Origin: Timema cristinae
Lineage: Eukaryota; Arthropoda; Insecta; Phasmatodea; Timematidae
NCBI GenBank assembly: GCA_039000515.1
Contig: JBCFYV010000001.1
Coordinates: forward strand, 60,136,234 to 60,200,233
Length of the DNA stretch: 64,000 nucleotides
Direction of reading: 5' to 3'
This document shows positions 11,993 through 23,900 of the stretch, piece by piece. How positions within the stretch are numbered: the first letter of the stretch is position 1; each line of letters opens with the position of its first letter. Below the pieces are notes generated by a model, which saw nothing but the letters and a program-made list of their open reading frames with translations, ran no database searches and was not told the origin of the DNA. The position numbers and the translations under genes are program-made.

Positions 11993-12165
11993 CGTCCCAG
12001 TCGAGCACAGTGAGCAGCGTCACTAGCGCCGGGGTGAGACGGACCGAGGAGCCACAAAGAACAATATTTAGTCGTCAAGGCTCAACCACACAGAATGGCG
12101 AAGACACTGAAGACACGATGAAAAATTTAAGGAAAACTTTCGCAGGAATTTTTGGTGATATGTAG
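11993..12165 (+). CDS. Probable terminal coding exon of a host gene
   Basis: A 173-bp open stretch follows a good 3' splice site (tgtgtttggcag at 11981-11992) and ends in TAG at 12163-12165. It encodes about 57 residues rich in Ser, Thr and Arg (SSTVSSVTSAGVRR...) ending MKNLRKTFAGIFGDM. GC content and codon use stand out sharply against the AT-rich surroundings, and there are no stops. It does not resemble the mobile-element genes in the window. The acceptor leaves two bases before the first full codon. I do not recognise the gene. Upstream exons are not in evidence in the window, which would imply a long intron. It could be a chance ORF, but base composition argues against that. Confidence 0.55.
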
Positions 12166-13195
12166 ATGTAGCTATTGTATTAGTTACGAGTTATACTTTT
12201 TTTCACAAAAAAAAAATACTTTTTAGATAGAGATTAAATACCATGAACCAATTAAAGGCCTTCTGTTTGAGGACGGCAGTTGTATGACTGTATTTTTTTG
12301 TATCGTTTCGTTTACTCTAACGTTGAAAATACATACAGCCTCCAAACATCCATGTTGAGGATTTAAAGAATGTTTGTAGGCTTGATCCAAACCAATAATT
12401 GATAATTCAGTAAGGCTGAAACAATGTAGATTTTATTCAAAAAAGTATAGTCAGCTTAAAATAATCTGTCTAACCACTTTTTATATTTAATATTGCGGAA
12501 AGTTTTGAATTTTTTTGTTCAATTTAATATTCAACTTTAATATGAGCTTAATTTGGATTTTGATGAAAGTTATAGTCATTAAGTAGTGCTACACAGTAAA
12601 CCACAGTATTGATATTATGATCATTTGGTCAAAATGTTGAACAAGGACCGCCATATTTTTTAATCTTATTTTCTCACGTGACTTAAAAACCCGAATAAAA
12701 TTTGGATATTTTAAATCTCATGTTATTTACGAGAGCACATTTAATCAATGTGGTCTCGATGAACATTTGATTAAAATGCATGATTTCAGAGCTTTCATGA
12801 TTTATTTTAAATATTAGTTTAAAATTAGCCTTATAACTAAGCACTAGTGATAAATTAGGGCAGAGCAAGAATACGTGGGAGACTAAGAGTACGCCGTCGT
12901 TTATTTCAGGTGTTGGTAATACTGAGAGTAATTTGGCAGTTCAGTAGCCTAACAAGTCAGTTACCGGGTCCTATAAGGACTGAATTTAGTTTTTTTTTTG
13001 CATCGCTGATTACATTGGGTATAAAATTAAAAATAATTGTTGTCCCAAAAGTAAAAATAGGTGGATCTAATAGTATTTTTTATGCTGAATTTGAATCTAT
13101 TTTTAGAATTTTTCTATCACGTAAGGATTTTGAGTAATACCCATGAAAATTTTACAGTACGTTTATCAAAATACAGATATAATAAAGGGCTTATC
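12166..13195. other. 3' flank of the exon; otherwise no gene seen
   Basis: AT-rich, presumably 3' UTR near 12166 and then intergenic. A short A-run occurs at 12208-12218. Open stretches at 12683-12868 and 12910-13137 look like chance: AT-rich, no motif. Confidence 0.4.
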
Positions 13196-14883
13196 TCACC
13201 TAAAAGGTAGAGAGAAGTGTAGGATTTTCTGTTGTATTTTGCCTCTGTACATCCTTCTTAAGGGTCCAACAATAGTCCGCAAGCATGTTTGGACTCCACT
13301 TGCCCTGGTAACGTTTTTCCCTTCCGGAAATGTCTTGATGAAACCCTTCACAATGTTCGTCACAGACCACTCCAAGATTTTCTGGGAAGAATGCCAGGTG
13401 TACATCTAAGAAATGTATTTTCACAAACATGTTACATCACATAATCTTGTAAGAATTTAACAAATCATTCACTATTTCTTTGTAGTTGTATGCCTTATGT
13501 TTCCATAAAAATTTCCGCCAAATACTCATGAAAGAATCCCACAAAGTCTTTTCAACCTGGTTCAACTGACCATCGAGGTTCTCACCTTTAATCATTTCTC
13601 TTATTTGAGGTCCTACAAAGATCCCCTCTTTGCATCACTGATCTTTGGAAATTTTTGTGTTAAGCATGTAAATTCAAGCCCACTTCGATCCATTGCTTTA
13701 ACAATGTTTTTAATAAGACCAAGCTTTATGTGGAGTGGAGGTAAGTATACTTTTTTCGGATCGGTAAGTGGTTTATTGACAACATTCTTATTCCTGGTGT
13801 TAGTGATGTACGCTCTGGTCACTTTTTCTGGGTCTAGTGATTTTTCCGGTCTCTGCTGTCCCACTCACAGAGAAAACAGCTGAACTTCATGAAACCAAGT
13901 TGTAGTCCAAGCCAAAGAGCAATGACTTTCAAGTCACCACAGAGATTCCATTTATATTCATCATACTTCATTTTGTACAGAAGGAGTTTTATGCTCACAT
14001 ATGTTTCTTTCATATCAGCAGTATTTTCTATTCGCACTTATGGAAACTTATTTTCATTGTGGAGAAGCACAGCTTTCAAGCTAGCTTTAGAAGAATCAAT
14101 AAATAAACGCCACTCCTCTGTTTTGTGCTCGTGACCAAGTGCTTCCCTAACAGAATAAACACCATTACAAAAAACAAGACGATCTTCAAGGGAAAATAAA
14201 TCATTAAAGTAACTATGCCTATCTCTAAAAACACATACTTTTGTTTCTTTGTGGATGAGATTCCAGCCCTTCAATATAGATCCTAAAAGTTCTGCTTGCC
14301 TTTTAGATAGATTTTAATCTCGGACAAAGTTATTGGAATCTCTTTGAGTAAGTAAACGTTGCTCAGAATATGAACAAGAAGCTTCAAATTTGGGATCAAG
14401 CCTTACATCATCATCATCATCATTACCATTTTCTACACTCACCTCTTCTTCTTGTCCATCATCATTTAGTATGACATTTTCTTGAGATTTTGGCACAGGC
14501 AATTATTCACTATGAGGCAGAAGCCTCATGACAGATGATGGATCAGAGTATGTCACGATGTGTTTTGACTTAGAATTGATGGCTGAAATGTTTGTGAGAC
14601 AAAAGTAACAATCTGTAGCGTGATCTTTTGGTTCCCACCAAATCATTATAACACCAAAATGCATGTGCCAAGAACCCTTTGACCAACTCATGAGGAGTCT
14701 GACACATTTGACACAACAAAAATGAGGGGACCAATTGTTATCTTAATCACCAATATTTCAACCAAAATAAAGCTCATAGCACTTCTTAATTAGTGGAGTA
14801 AAACTACGTTCGCTATTTTTAAATGTTACCTCACCACAAATGTAGCAAAAAGAGTCCGGATGGTTAACACAGTTTCTATGCAT
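13196..14883 (-). pseudogene. Decayed copy of a multi-copy arthropod protein family of mobile-element character
   Basis: From ATG at 14883 down to about 13196, adjoining frames give one collinear protein. It has an N-terminal Cys/His cluster (NHPDSFCYICGEV, later WSPHFCCVKCV). A serine- and aspartate-rich linker follows, including a run of Asp from a CAT repeat near 14410. The body has WRLFIDSSKASLKAVLLHN, then WNLCGDLKVIALWLGLQLGF, then VYLPPLHIKLGLIKN. The tail has FFPENLGVVCDEHCEGFHQD and KRYQGKWSPNMLADYCW. I know this order from a protein family present in many near-identical copies in hemipteran and other arthropod genomes. I know no established biochemical function for it. At least five stops or frame changes make this copy dead. 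Confidence 0.7.
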
Positions 14884-16199
14884 TGTACTACTTGGTGTTC
14901 TAAACACTATAAAATATATACTAAGCTACATAAACACTATACAAATATATACACTGAATTGAATTAATAACAACTTAAGACAGAGAAGCACACAGCATTA
15001 GATGTTCACAGAACGAACTCTGACCACCAACCTGCCAGGAGTGCTGTCTGAGACAGTAATCAAGCGAACATCTGATTCATCATATTCAAATATGTCCTAT
15101 GTCACATTGCTTATTAGCAAGGCCTTGAACAGCATAAGATTGAAAAGAAGAGAGGTTTGAAGGTTTTTTCACAAAGCAGGGAGTCAGTTATACCAACTTA
15201 ACTGCGATTGCTAGCTACTTCACCCACTTCACTGGAGAGGGAGTTTACTTACACACTGTATAATTGTAAAGAAGGCGTAACTTTAAAACTATGTGTGATA
15301 GAACAATTCTGCACCAGTTTTGAAATCAGTGGGAAAAAATATGTATATATCACCCTTAAGCTGCTTTGGGACAACATCTTTGTTGACCAGTGTTATTTAG
15401 GTAATAACTACTTTTTAATCATTTTACTATGATTTTTTAATTCTTAATATAAGGCTGTGAGTTTTTGTGATTAGATTGAAATAAATTTTTCTTTTATAGT
15501 TATTGCAATGTAATGTTAGTCTAGTAGACTATCTCATAGGAGCAGTTATCAAGTGATATAGGCGCTGCTATTTAGTATGGTTTTTGCTGAGCAATCTATA
15601 GACCGTGCAAGAATACATACACAATTTAAAGATTCTCTTTGCCGCTTTCTAAATGATTTTTGACCATCAGTTTTTTATTTATTTTAGTAAAAAACATAAA
15701 TACAGAATTAGAAGTGGATGCAGTTAAAGAAATATATTTTTATCCCAAAATATCTGTTCTTCACCCTTTACCAAAATGGTGTAGACTGGTTGAAATGCAA
15801 TGAGCCTAACCGCATATGTTGTCTAAAAGTACATATTTCACCAATCTATTATAAATAATTATAACTATAAAGTAAATCAATTTCCACTCGCTATTATAAC
15901 TTGCTATTATATTATAACTCTTTAATGAGTGGTCTTTCATTTATTATGGTTATTTTTTTTCAATAATTGAATTAGAAAATACCTATAGGTAGGGCCTGAA
16001 AATTTTTTGGCTGGCTCATCAGTCAGTCAAAAATGTTATCAGTCCATATGCTCAGTCTATTAACATGCAATTTATGTTAACAAATTTAAACTAAGGACTC
16101 ATTCACTTTTATCTCTACATAACTCTGCGTAACAACCCAAAATATATTGTAGTACTTATACAATATTGACATATTTATTCTTGTTAAAATAAATACAAT
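14884..16199. other. No gene seen
   Basis: AT-rich spacer between two minus-strand remnants. The open stretch at 15208-15432 has no recognisable motif and no supporting signals. Confidence 0.4.
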
Positions 16200-18175
16200 G
16201 CTGTAGGGCATGGCTTTTTGCGTTCAAGAACATGCCTGGTAGTTTTAACACTGAAGTACAATTCATCGATGGCCTTAGTAGGTTTAAATTCTGGTATTAA
16301 AGGTTCATTTAGATTCAGCATAGTAAGGCCATCTAACCTTTCAGTATCTAAACATGATCTGAATATGTTTGATCAGATTCATCTGGCTCAAACCCCTTTC
16401 ACAGCATGCTGTATAAACTGGTAGAACGGAGACAATTTTAAGGAGATTTTGAAGAACAGAAAACCTATCACCATGGGACATTAGATCCTAGTAGATCTAT
16501 TGATGACAGACCTTTGCACATATTTAAAATTCACATTGATCCAGGACTTTCTGAACTATGTCCTCTTTCCCCATGTGTTTCGAAAGGTCTTTGTAATGAG
16601 ATACAAGTACTGTTACTTCCTTTTTACCAAAACCTCCCAAGGAAGTTTATGGTCGTGTGAAAGTATCAAATATTGATAAAGAAGTTAATAGGTAAATCAT
16701 ATCTGGAAGTGCTAAAAAAAATACCCGTTTATGTGGGCCATTCCTTTCTCAATGTTTTGCTTTCTATCACATTCAAACTCTTTTTGTCCATTTACAATTT
16801 CACCTAACTGTACATCCCATTCATTGAAGTACCATTTAGAGATGCATTCCCCATAAGTCCTGGAATATTTTTCGTTTCTTCAAGACTGGCCTTGTTTTCC
16901 TGACATGAATCTGCACTTGATTCATTAGCTGATACAGCTTCTGAAAAATCAAGGAAAGATTTTTCAAAGGTAACTAAAAATCATGGAGAAAATGCAAGGT
17001 TCTTAAGAATGTGTACTTTTTAAGGGTCTTTAGAATGCCTTTAGTTGTGTTGCTGTTGTTCTGCTTCCCTCAGCTTATATTTTCAAGGTGTGTATCAAGA
17101 GATCTCCGGCCTTGAAAGACAGCTTTGATGGTCCACACTTTGCTGCCTACCCAGCGAACAGTATGCAATTTCTTAAATTTTAGCATTTCTGTTGACGGAA
17201 CTTCTGCATTTTCTGACAACTGCTTTTGCTTTTTACTTGAATTATTGCAGAATTTGTATACAGAAAATAAGCAGTAGTCTATTTCATCAGTGACTTCAGC
17301 TCACTTAAACTGAAATTTGTGTGTATCACAATGAACAGCTGTGACTATTTGCACAGAAGGTGATTTTAGTTGCCAAACCATCAGCACTCCTTATTATGGA
17401 AGATGCTCCACCAGATTCCGGGCCAACTAAAAGTTGTGCATTTCTCTAATCCAAGTTCACCTTTTGGAGTTGTTTATCTGTGCTATCTAGGTAGCCTAAA
17501 GCAGTACGATTAGCTAAGGGAGTAATGGCTATATATGATTCCTTGACACCACTGACATTTATGTACAACATTTTCCTTCACACTTTTTGCAATGGGATAT
17601 ATAAACTACTTACAGTGTTTATTATTGGTATGTCCTTCCAACACTTCCACAATAAGTTTATCAACATGCTCCACAACATCTCTAATATAATTAAAGGACC
17701 TATTGTTTTTTGGCAATATAGTAGAGGTAACATATTAAATTAATCTTCTAAATGTGAGAACATTTTGTCGCCAATACTTTATAGGCCCTTTGCAGTAGAA
17801 TAATTTTTTGGGTGTTCTTGAACATCTAATGCTTCCATGCACCACATATGTTGAGCCGATATGTTGTGAAATTTGAAAGTCTCGTGACCAAATGGTTCTT
17901 TGAACCTATTAACTACACGTGATGATGAATTGTGAACACACTGAACATCTTACCACACCAGTCACAACATTATACTCTGGCCACTTAAACTACTCCTTCC
18001 ACTTTAGCCAAAAATAAATTTTACGCCCTTCTGACTCTTGAATGCAGACTCAGCACTGGAAACATGTAGGATGGATAAATTGTAGAGCACATTTTATTGT
18101 AAATTTTACATTGTTCTCCAATATTGACACATGAGATTGATCTTGAGGAAAACTAAACAGATTCTTTTGCGCCAT
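16200..18175 (-). pseudogene. hAT-superfamily transposase remnant, ZNF862/C17orf113-like
   Basis: From ATG near 18175 down to 16200, broken frames give hAT landmarks in order. First is an N-terminal zinc-finger-like stretch (FKWPEYNVVTGVVRCSVC). Then come AQHMWCMEALDVQEHPKNYS and the middle segment ESGGASSIIRSADGLATK, corresponding to the conserved GSDGASVM-type block. At the end is the C-terminal dimerisation signature YTACCERGLSQMNLIKHIQI at about 16360-16420, followed by ERLDGLTMLNLNE. hAT transposases cut and paste DNA and make 8-bp target duplications. Stops and frame changes are frequent, so this copy is old. I did not find its terminal inverted repeats. Confidence 0.65.
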
Positions 18176-18179
18176 TTAT

Positions 18180-19690
18180 TCACCTCTCCCACGCGAACAA
18201 ACAAGATAAGAATATGATAAGACACGGCAAATGCTACTTGCGATTCCTTGTTTTCATGTTTTGAGGTGCAAATAATTTTAATATTGGCAACCCTGATTTA
18301 AATATATCTCGAAATTGCTCTCAGACCATAATAAAATATCATCATCACCTTGTGAGAGAATCGCTATTTAGTCATGTCAAGAGATTATCTACGCTTCAGT
18401 CGAATAGTAATACCGACATTCACCTTGTTAGAGTCGCTATGTATTCATATCGACAGGATTGCTTATGAAGGCTCCAGCTCAAACATAGCGAGGTTAACTA
18501 TTGAAATTTGATTTTTTTTTATCTCGTCGAGTTAAAAGTTACCCTCGTCATAAAAGAGCAGACGAGGCTTTTTTTCAAGCCCTGCCTATAGGGAAAAAAG
18601 GACTAAGTAAGTAAGCCTAAGCTTACCCAGATTTACATTATCTTTAGGCGGAAATTATCAAAACATGATAATTAAAACAAATAACATAATTTGTATTTTT
18701 AGGTGTTTCAGATTAATTACAATTAATTACAATATCAATTATCCTTTGCTGTTTTCTATAACATTGTGTACCTTAAACTCTCAATGTATGTAATCCAATA
18801 AAAAGACTAGAACGATTCCGTCAAAGTAGATAAACCTCCTCTTGCCCTGTAATAACGTTTTCTCTTGAGTACATTTTACACTAAACTTTGATTAAAAGGT
18901 AACTTATAATGAAGATGATAAAGCATAGTTTAAATTATATGAACCCATGAAGAATCATATATTTAAAGTTTAACATTTGTCTTGGAAACGCATATACATT
19001 ATTTATTTTAATATTAGTATTTGTCAGTATAGTTTTGACCAAAATAAGAAACAGTTTATCCTCCGCGCTTAAACTTTAATTCTAAACTGACCTTGTTATT
19101 TAAGTTTTAATATTAATAAAGAAGATGCAAATACAATTTTGAAATCTCTTAGCATTGAGTCACGTTCAAAGACCGAATTAAAATATATATATGAGAACAA
19201 TTATTTAGAAAACATTATTTAAAAAAAATGGCAGTAATGAAGGTTATTTAGTATTACATAAGACTTTGAAAAGGAAAAGCTAAGTCTATTAGAAAGTAGA
19301 TTATGCTTACAAAAGTGTGATTAACATTAATAAAGAGATTTTCATACGTTGAACACGACTAAACAGATTAAAGAAGAGAAAATATAAATAATATATTAAC
19401 ACTACTAAAACTACATGAACCAAACAAGTTAAAATGTTGATACAGAGAACAAGGTAATGGGTAATTTACTACATTAAGATAATTGAGAAAATAATACAAA
19501 AATTAAGTCAAACTAATGTTGTGAAGCAACAAACTTTAGTAATTATGAATTGAGTATTTATTTATTAGTTTATATAAGCTTGTTCCCACGATAAAAGATA
19601 AAAACTATCATGAAAATTGATAACACTTTACAAAATTTCGTAAATCTAAGTCACATAATTTTAGTTTAGTAAAAATGTAAGTAACAATAA
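18180..19690. other. No gene seen, AT-rich
   Basis: Low GC, no open frame with a recognisable family. Short A- and T-runs throughout. Confidence 0.4.
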
Positions 19691-19691
19691 A

Positions 19692-20345
19692 GGAAAATCA
19701 GGCGGACAAGTTAGATATGATGTAGAAAAACTGATGGATGGTGAGTGTAGAAATAGATATCAAATTGAAATTGTAAATAGTTTGGTTGCCCTGGAGTGCT
19801 CACAGGATATTGAGTAAAACATTATTCCAGAGAAACGCTGGGAAATTGTCAAAAATAATATTATAATTGCTGCTAAGAGTAGTGTAGATCTTTGCAAAAA
19901 GAGTAGAGAGAAATCATGTTTTGACAACAAATGTTCAAAAGTATTATAAGAGAAAAGGGAATCAAAACTACACTGGCTAGAACGTCCTGTTGAATTGAGC
20001 TAAAAACATTAAGCAATGGAAAAGAAAGGCCTAAATACCATATTTATTTAAATGATAAATATACCGAGCTAGGACAAATTAGCAAAAAGAAGACTATGTT
20101 TAGGTATTAACGGGTAAAGGAAAAGTTATTAGGCTAGGGTCAATTTAGTTAAATATGTGAGTGATAATCTGATTGCAGACACAAACAAGATTTTGAGTAG
20201 ATGGAACGAACATTTCAGACTTATTTTAAATGTATATGAAGGATTCGAAACGAATGAGGTTATCAAAATCCATAATTATGTTGACTGGATAATCCTCTAG
20301 TAAGACATAAATCCGATGGATCTCAAAGAGGCAAGGGACCCTTTC
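19692..20345 (+). pseudogene. RTE-type non-LTR retrotransposon remnant (between endonuclease and RT)
   Basis: The plus strand reads YDVEKLMDGECRNRYQIEIV and then VALECSQDIE, followed after one stop by WEIVKNNIIIAAKSSVDLC and ESKLHWLE. Further on is SDNLIADTNKILSRWNEHFR, followed by LILN. This is the order found between the endonuclease and reverse transcriptase domains of RTE-like elements, ending at the conserved 'RWxEHF' motif just before the RT. Neither the endonuclease nor the RT catalytic core is present, so only this piece is left. At least three in-frame stops occur. Confidence 0.65.
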
Positions 20346-20934
20346 AATTAAGATAAGCCTTGGACTTAAAAACAATTTTTAACTATATTATTTAATGATT
20401 GTTTTCTAAACAACATCTATCTAATTTCTCAAAATGTATTCTCCATACTTCAGAGTTTAATAACGATTTTAGGGACCACGTGCTCTAGCTTCGTGGCAAA
20501 GGACACCGTGACTCCTTGACATGTAGTTACCAGACCATGTCGGACATTTTTCTCTTCTTTTCCTCGAGCTCACAGTCAGAAAGTGAATGCGAAGCAAGCT
20601 GCATTATTTTGGTACTTGATTACAAAACGGCGAGACAGAAGGAAGAAGAGTTTCGAAAAACTCCCCCCAAAACTTATTTTCATAACTCGATTACTATACT
20701 CTTTACAAGTTAGGTTCCAAAAGACTAGATGGATTACAATCTCCATAGCTAGAAGATCAGTATGAAGATCTGAATTATTTCCATATCAGAAAGATAAAAT
20801 ATATTATTGTTCGGTACATTATGTTTGAAAACCACGTTCATTGTGCAGTACAAACAACACTACAGACCTGATAATGAGTGATGTCGGGAGAGGACAGGTC
20901 ATTGTTTCACCTACCAGTGCGCTACCTGCCCGGT
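20346..20934. other. Spacer before the satellite
   Basis: No clear gene. The open stretch at 20583-20765 is basic (KRRDRRKK) but I could not place it in a family. Confidence 0.3.
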
Positions 20935-23900
20935 ATCTCAATGGCAATGACTGACTGGCTGCAGTCAAGTGCACACTGTTCCATTAACCATGAACATTCC
21001 CAGTGGCTACTACTGACTGGCTGCAGTCAAGTGCACACTGTTCCATTAACCATGAACATTCCCAGTGGCTACTACTGACTGGCTGCAGTCAAGTGAACAC
21101 TGTTCCATTAACCATGAACATACCCAGTGGTTGTTACTGACTGGCCGCAGTCAAGTGCACACTGTTCCATTAACCATGAACATTCCCAGTGGCTACTACT
21201 GACTGGCTACAGTCAAGTGCACACTGTTCCATTAACCATGAACATACCCAGTGGTTGTTACTGACTGGCTGCAGTCAAGTGCAAGCTGTTCTATTAACCA
21301 TGAACATTCCCAGTGGCTACTACTGACTGGCTGCAGTCAAGTGCACACTGTTCCATTAACCATGAACATACCCAGTGGTTGTTACTGACTGGCCGCAGTC
21401 AAGTGCACACTGTTCCATTAACCATGAACATTCCCAGTGGCTACTACTGACTGGCCGCAGTCAAGTGCACACTGTTCCATTAACCATGAACATAACCAGT
21501 GGATGTTACTGACTGGCTGCAGTCAAGTGCACACTGTTCCATTAACCATGAACATAACCAGTGGCTGTTACTGACTGGCTGCAGTCAAGTGCACACTGTT
21601 CCATTAACCATGAACATTCCCAGTGGCTACTACTGACTGGTTGCAGTCAAGTGCACACTGTTCCATTAACCATGAACATACCTAGTGCTGTTACTGACTG
21701 GCTGCAGTCAAGTGCACACTGTTCCATTAACCATGAACATTCCCAGTGGCTGTTACTGACTGGCTGCAGTCAAGTGCACACTGTTCCATTAACCATGAAC
21801 ATACCTAGTGGCTGTTACTGACTGGCTGCAGTCAAGTGCACACTGTTCCATTAACCATGAACATTCCCAGTGGCTACTACTGACTGGCTGCAGTCAAGTC
21901 GTCACATGTTCCATTAACCATGAACATTCCCAGTGGCTGTTACTGACTGGCTGCAGTCAAGTGCACACTGTTCCATTAACCATGAAACATAACCAGTGGC
22001 TGTTACTGACTGGCTGCAGTCAAGTGCACACTGTTCCATTAACCATGAACATAACCAGTGGCTGTTACTGACTGGCGCAGTCAAGTGCACACTGTTCCAT
22101 TAACCATGAACATTCCCAGTGGCTACTTACTGACTGGTTGCAGTCAAGTGCACACTGTTCCATTAACCATGAACATAACCAGTGGCTGTTACTGACTGGT
22201 TGCAGTCAAGTGCACACTGTTCCATTAACCATGAACATAACCAGTGGCTGTTACTGACTGGCTGCAGTCAAGTGCACACTGTTCCATTAACCATGAACAT
22301 TCACGGCTGAGCATACACTGCACTACGGATTGCAGTCTATGTGCATCAGTCACACTGTTCCATTAACCATGAACATTCCCAGTGGCTACTATGACTTGTT
22401 GCAGTCAAGTGCACACTGTTCCATTAACCATGAACATACCCAGTGATTGTTACTGACTGGCTGCAATCAAGTGCACACTGTTCCATTAACCATGAACATA
22501 ACCCAGTGGCTACTACTGACTGGTTGCAGTCAAGTGCACACTGTTCCATTAACCATGAACATTCCCAGTGGCTACTACTGAATGGCTGCAGTCAAGTGCA
22601 CACTGTTCCATTAACCATGAACATAACCCAGTGACTACTACTGACTGCTGCAGTCAGGTCACACTGTTCCATTAACCATGAACATTCCCAGTGGCTGTTT
22701 ACTGACTGCCGCAGTCAAGTGCACACTGTTCCATTAACCATGAACATAACCAGTGGATGTACTGACTTGCCGAAGTCAAGTGCACAGAGTTCCATTTAAC
22801 CATGAACATACCAGTGGTTGTTACTGACTGGCCGCAGTCAAGTGCACGCAGTTCCATTAACCATGAACATTCCCAGTGGCTGTTACTGACTGGCTGCAGT
22901 CAAGGCACACTGCGTTCCATTAACCATGAACATACCCAGTGGCTGTACTGACTGGCCACAGTCAAGGGCACATGTTCCATTAACCATGAACATAATCCAG
23001 TGGACTACTAGACTGTTGCATCAAGTGCACACTGTTCCAAAATAACCATGAACATACCCAGTGGCTGTTACTGACTGACGCAGTCAAGTGCACATGTTCC
23101 ATTAACCATGAACATTCCCAGTGGCTATACTGACTGGCTGCAGTCAAGTGCACACTGTTCCATTAACCATGAACATACCAGTGGCTACTACTGACTGGTG
23201 CAGTCAAGTGCACACTGTTCCATTAACCATGAACATTCCCAGTGGCTACTACTGACTGTTGCAGTCAAGTGCACACTGTTCCATTAACCATGAACATACC
23301 CAGTGGTGTTACTGACTGGCTGCAGTCAAGTGCACACATGTTCCATTAACCATGAACATAACCAGTGACTACTACTGACTGGTTGCAGTCAAGTGCACAC
23401 TGTTCCATTAACCATGAACATTCCCAGTGGCTACTACTGAACTGGCTGCAGTCAAGTGCACACTGTTCCATTAACCATGAACATACCAGTGGCTATACTG
23501 ACTGGCTGCAGTCAAGTGCACACTGTTCCATTAACCATGAACATTCCCAGTGGCTGTTACTGACTGGCCTGCAGTCAAGTGCACACTGTTCCATTAACCA
23601 TGAACATAACCAGTGGTGTTACTGACTGCCGAAGTCAAGTGCACATAGTTCCATTAACCATGAACATACCCAGTGGTTGTTACTGACTGGCGCAGTCAAG
23701 TGCACGCTAGTTCCATTAACCATGAACATTCCCAGTGGCTGTTACTGACTGGCTGCAGTCAAGTGCACGCTGTTCCATTAACCATGAACATACCAGTGGC
23801 TACTACTGACTGGCCTGCAGTCAAGTGCACACTGTTCCATTAACCATGAACATAACCAGTGTTACTACTGACTGGCTGCAGTATAGTGCACACTGTTCCA

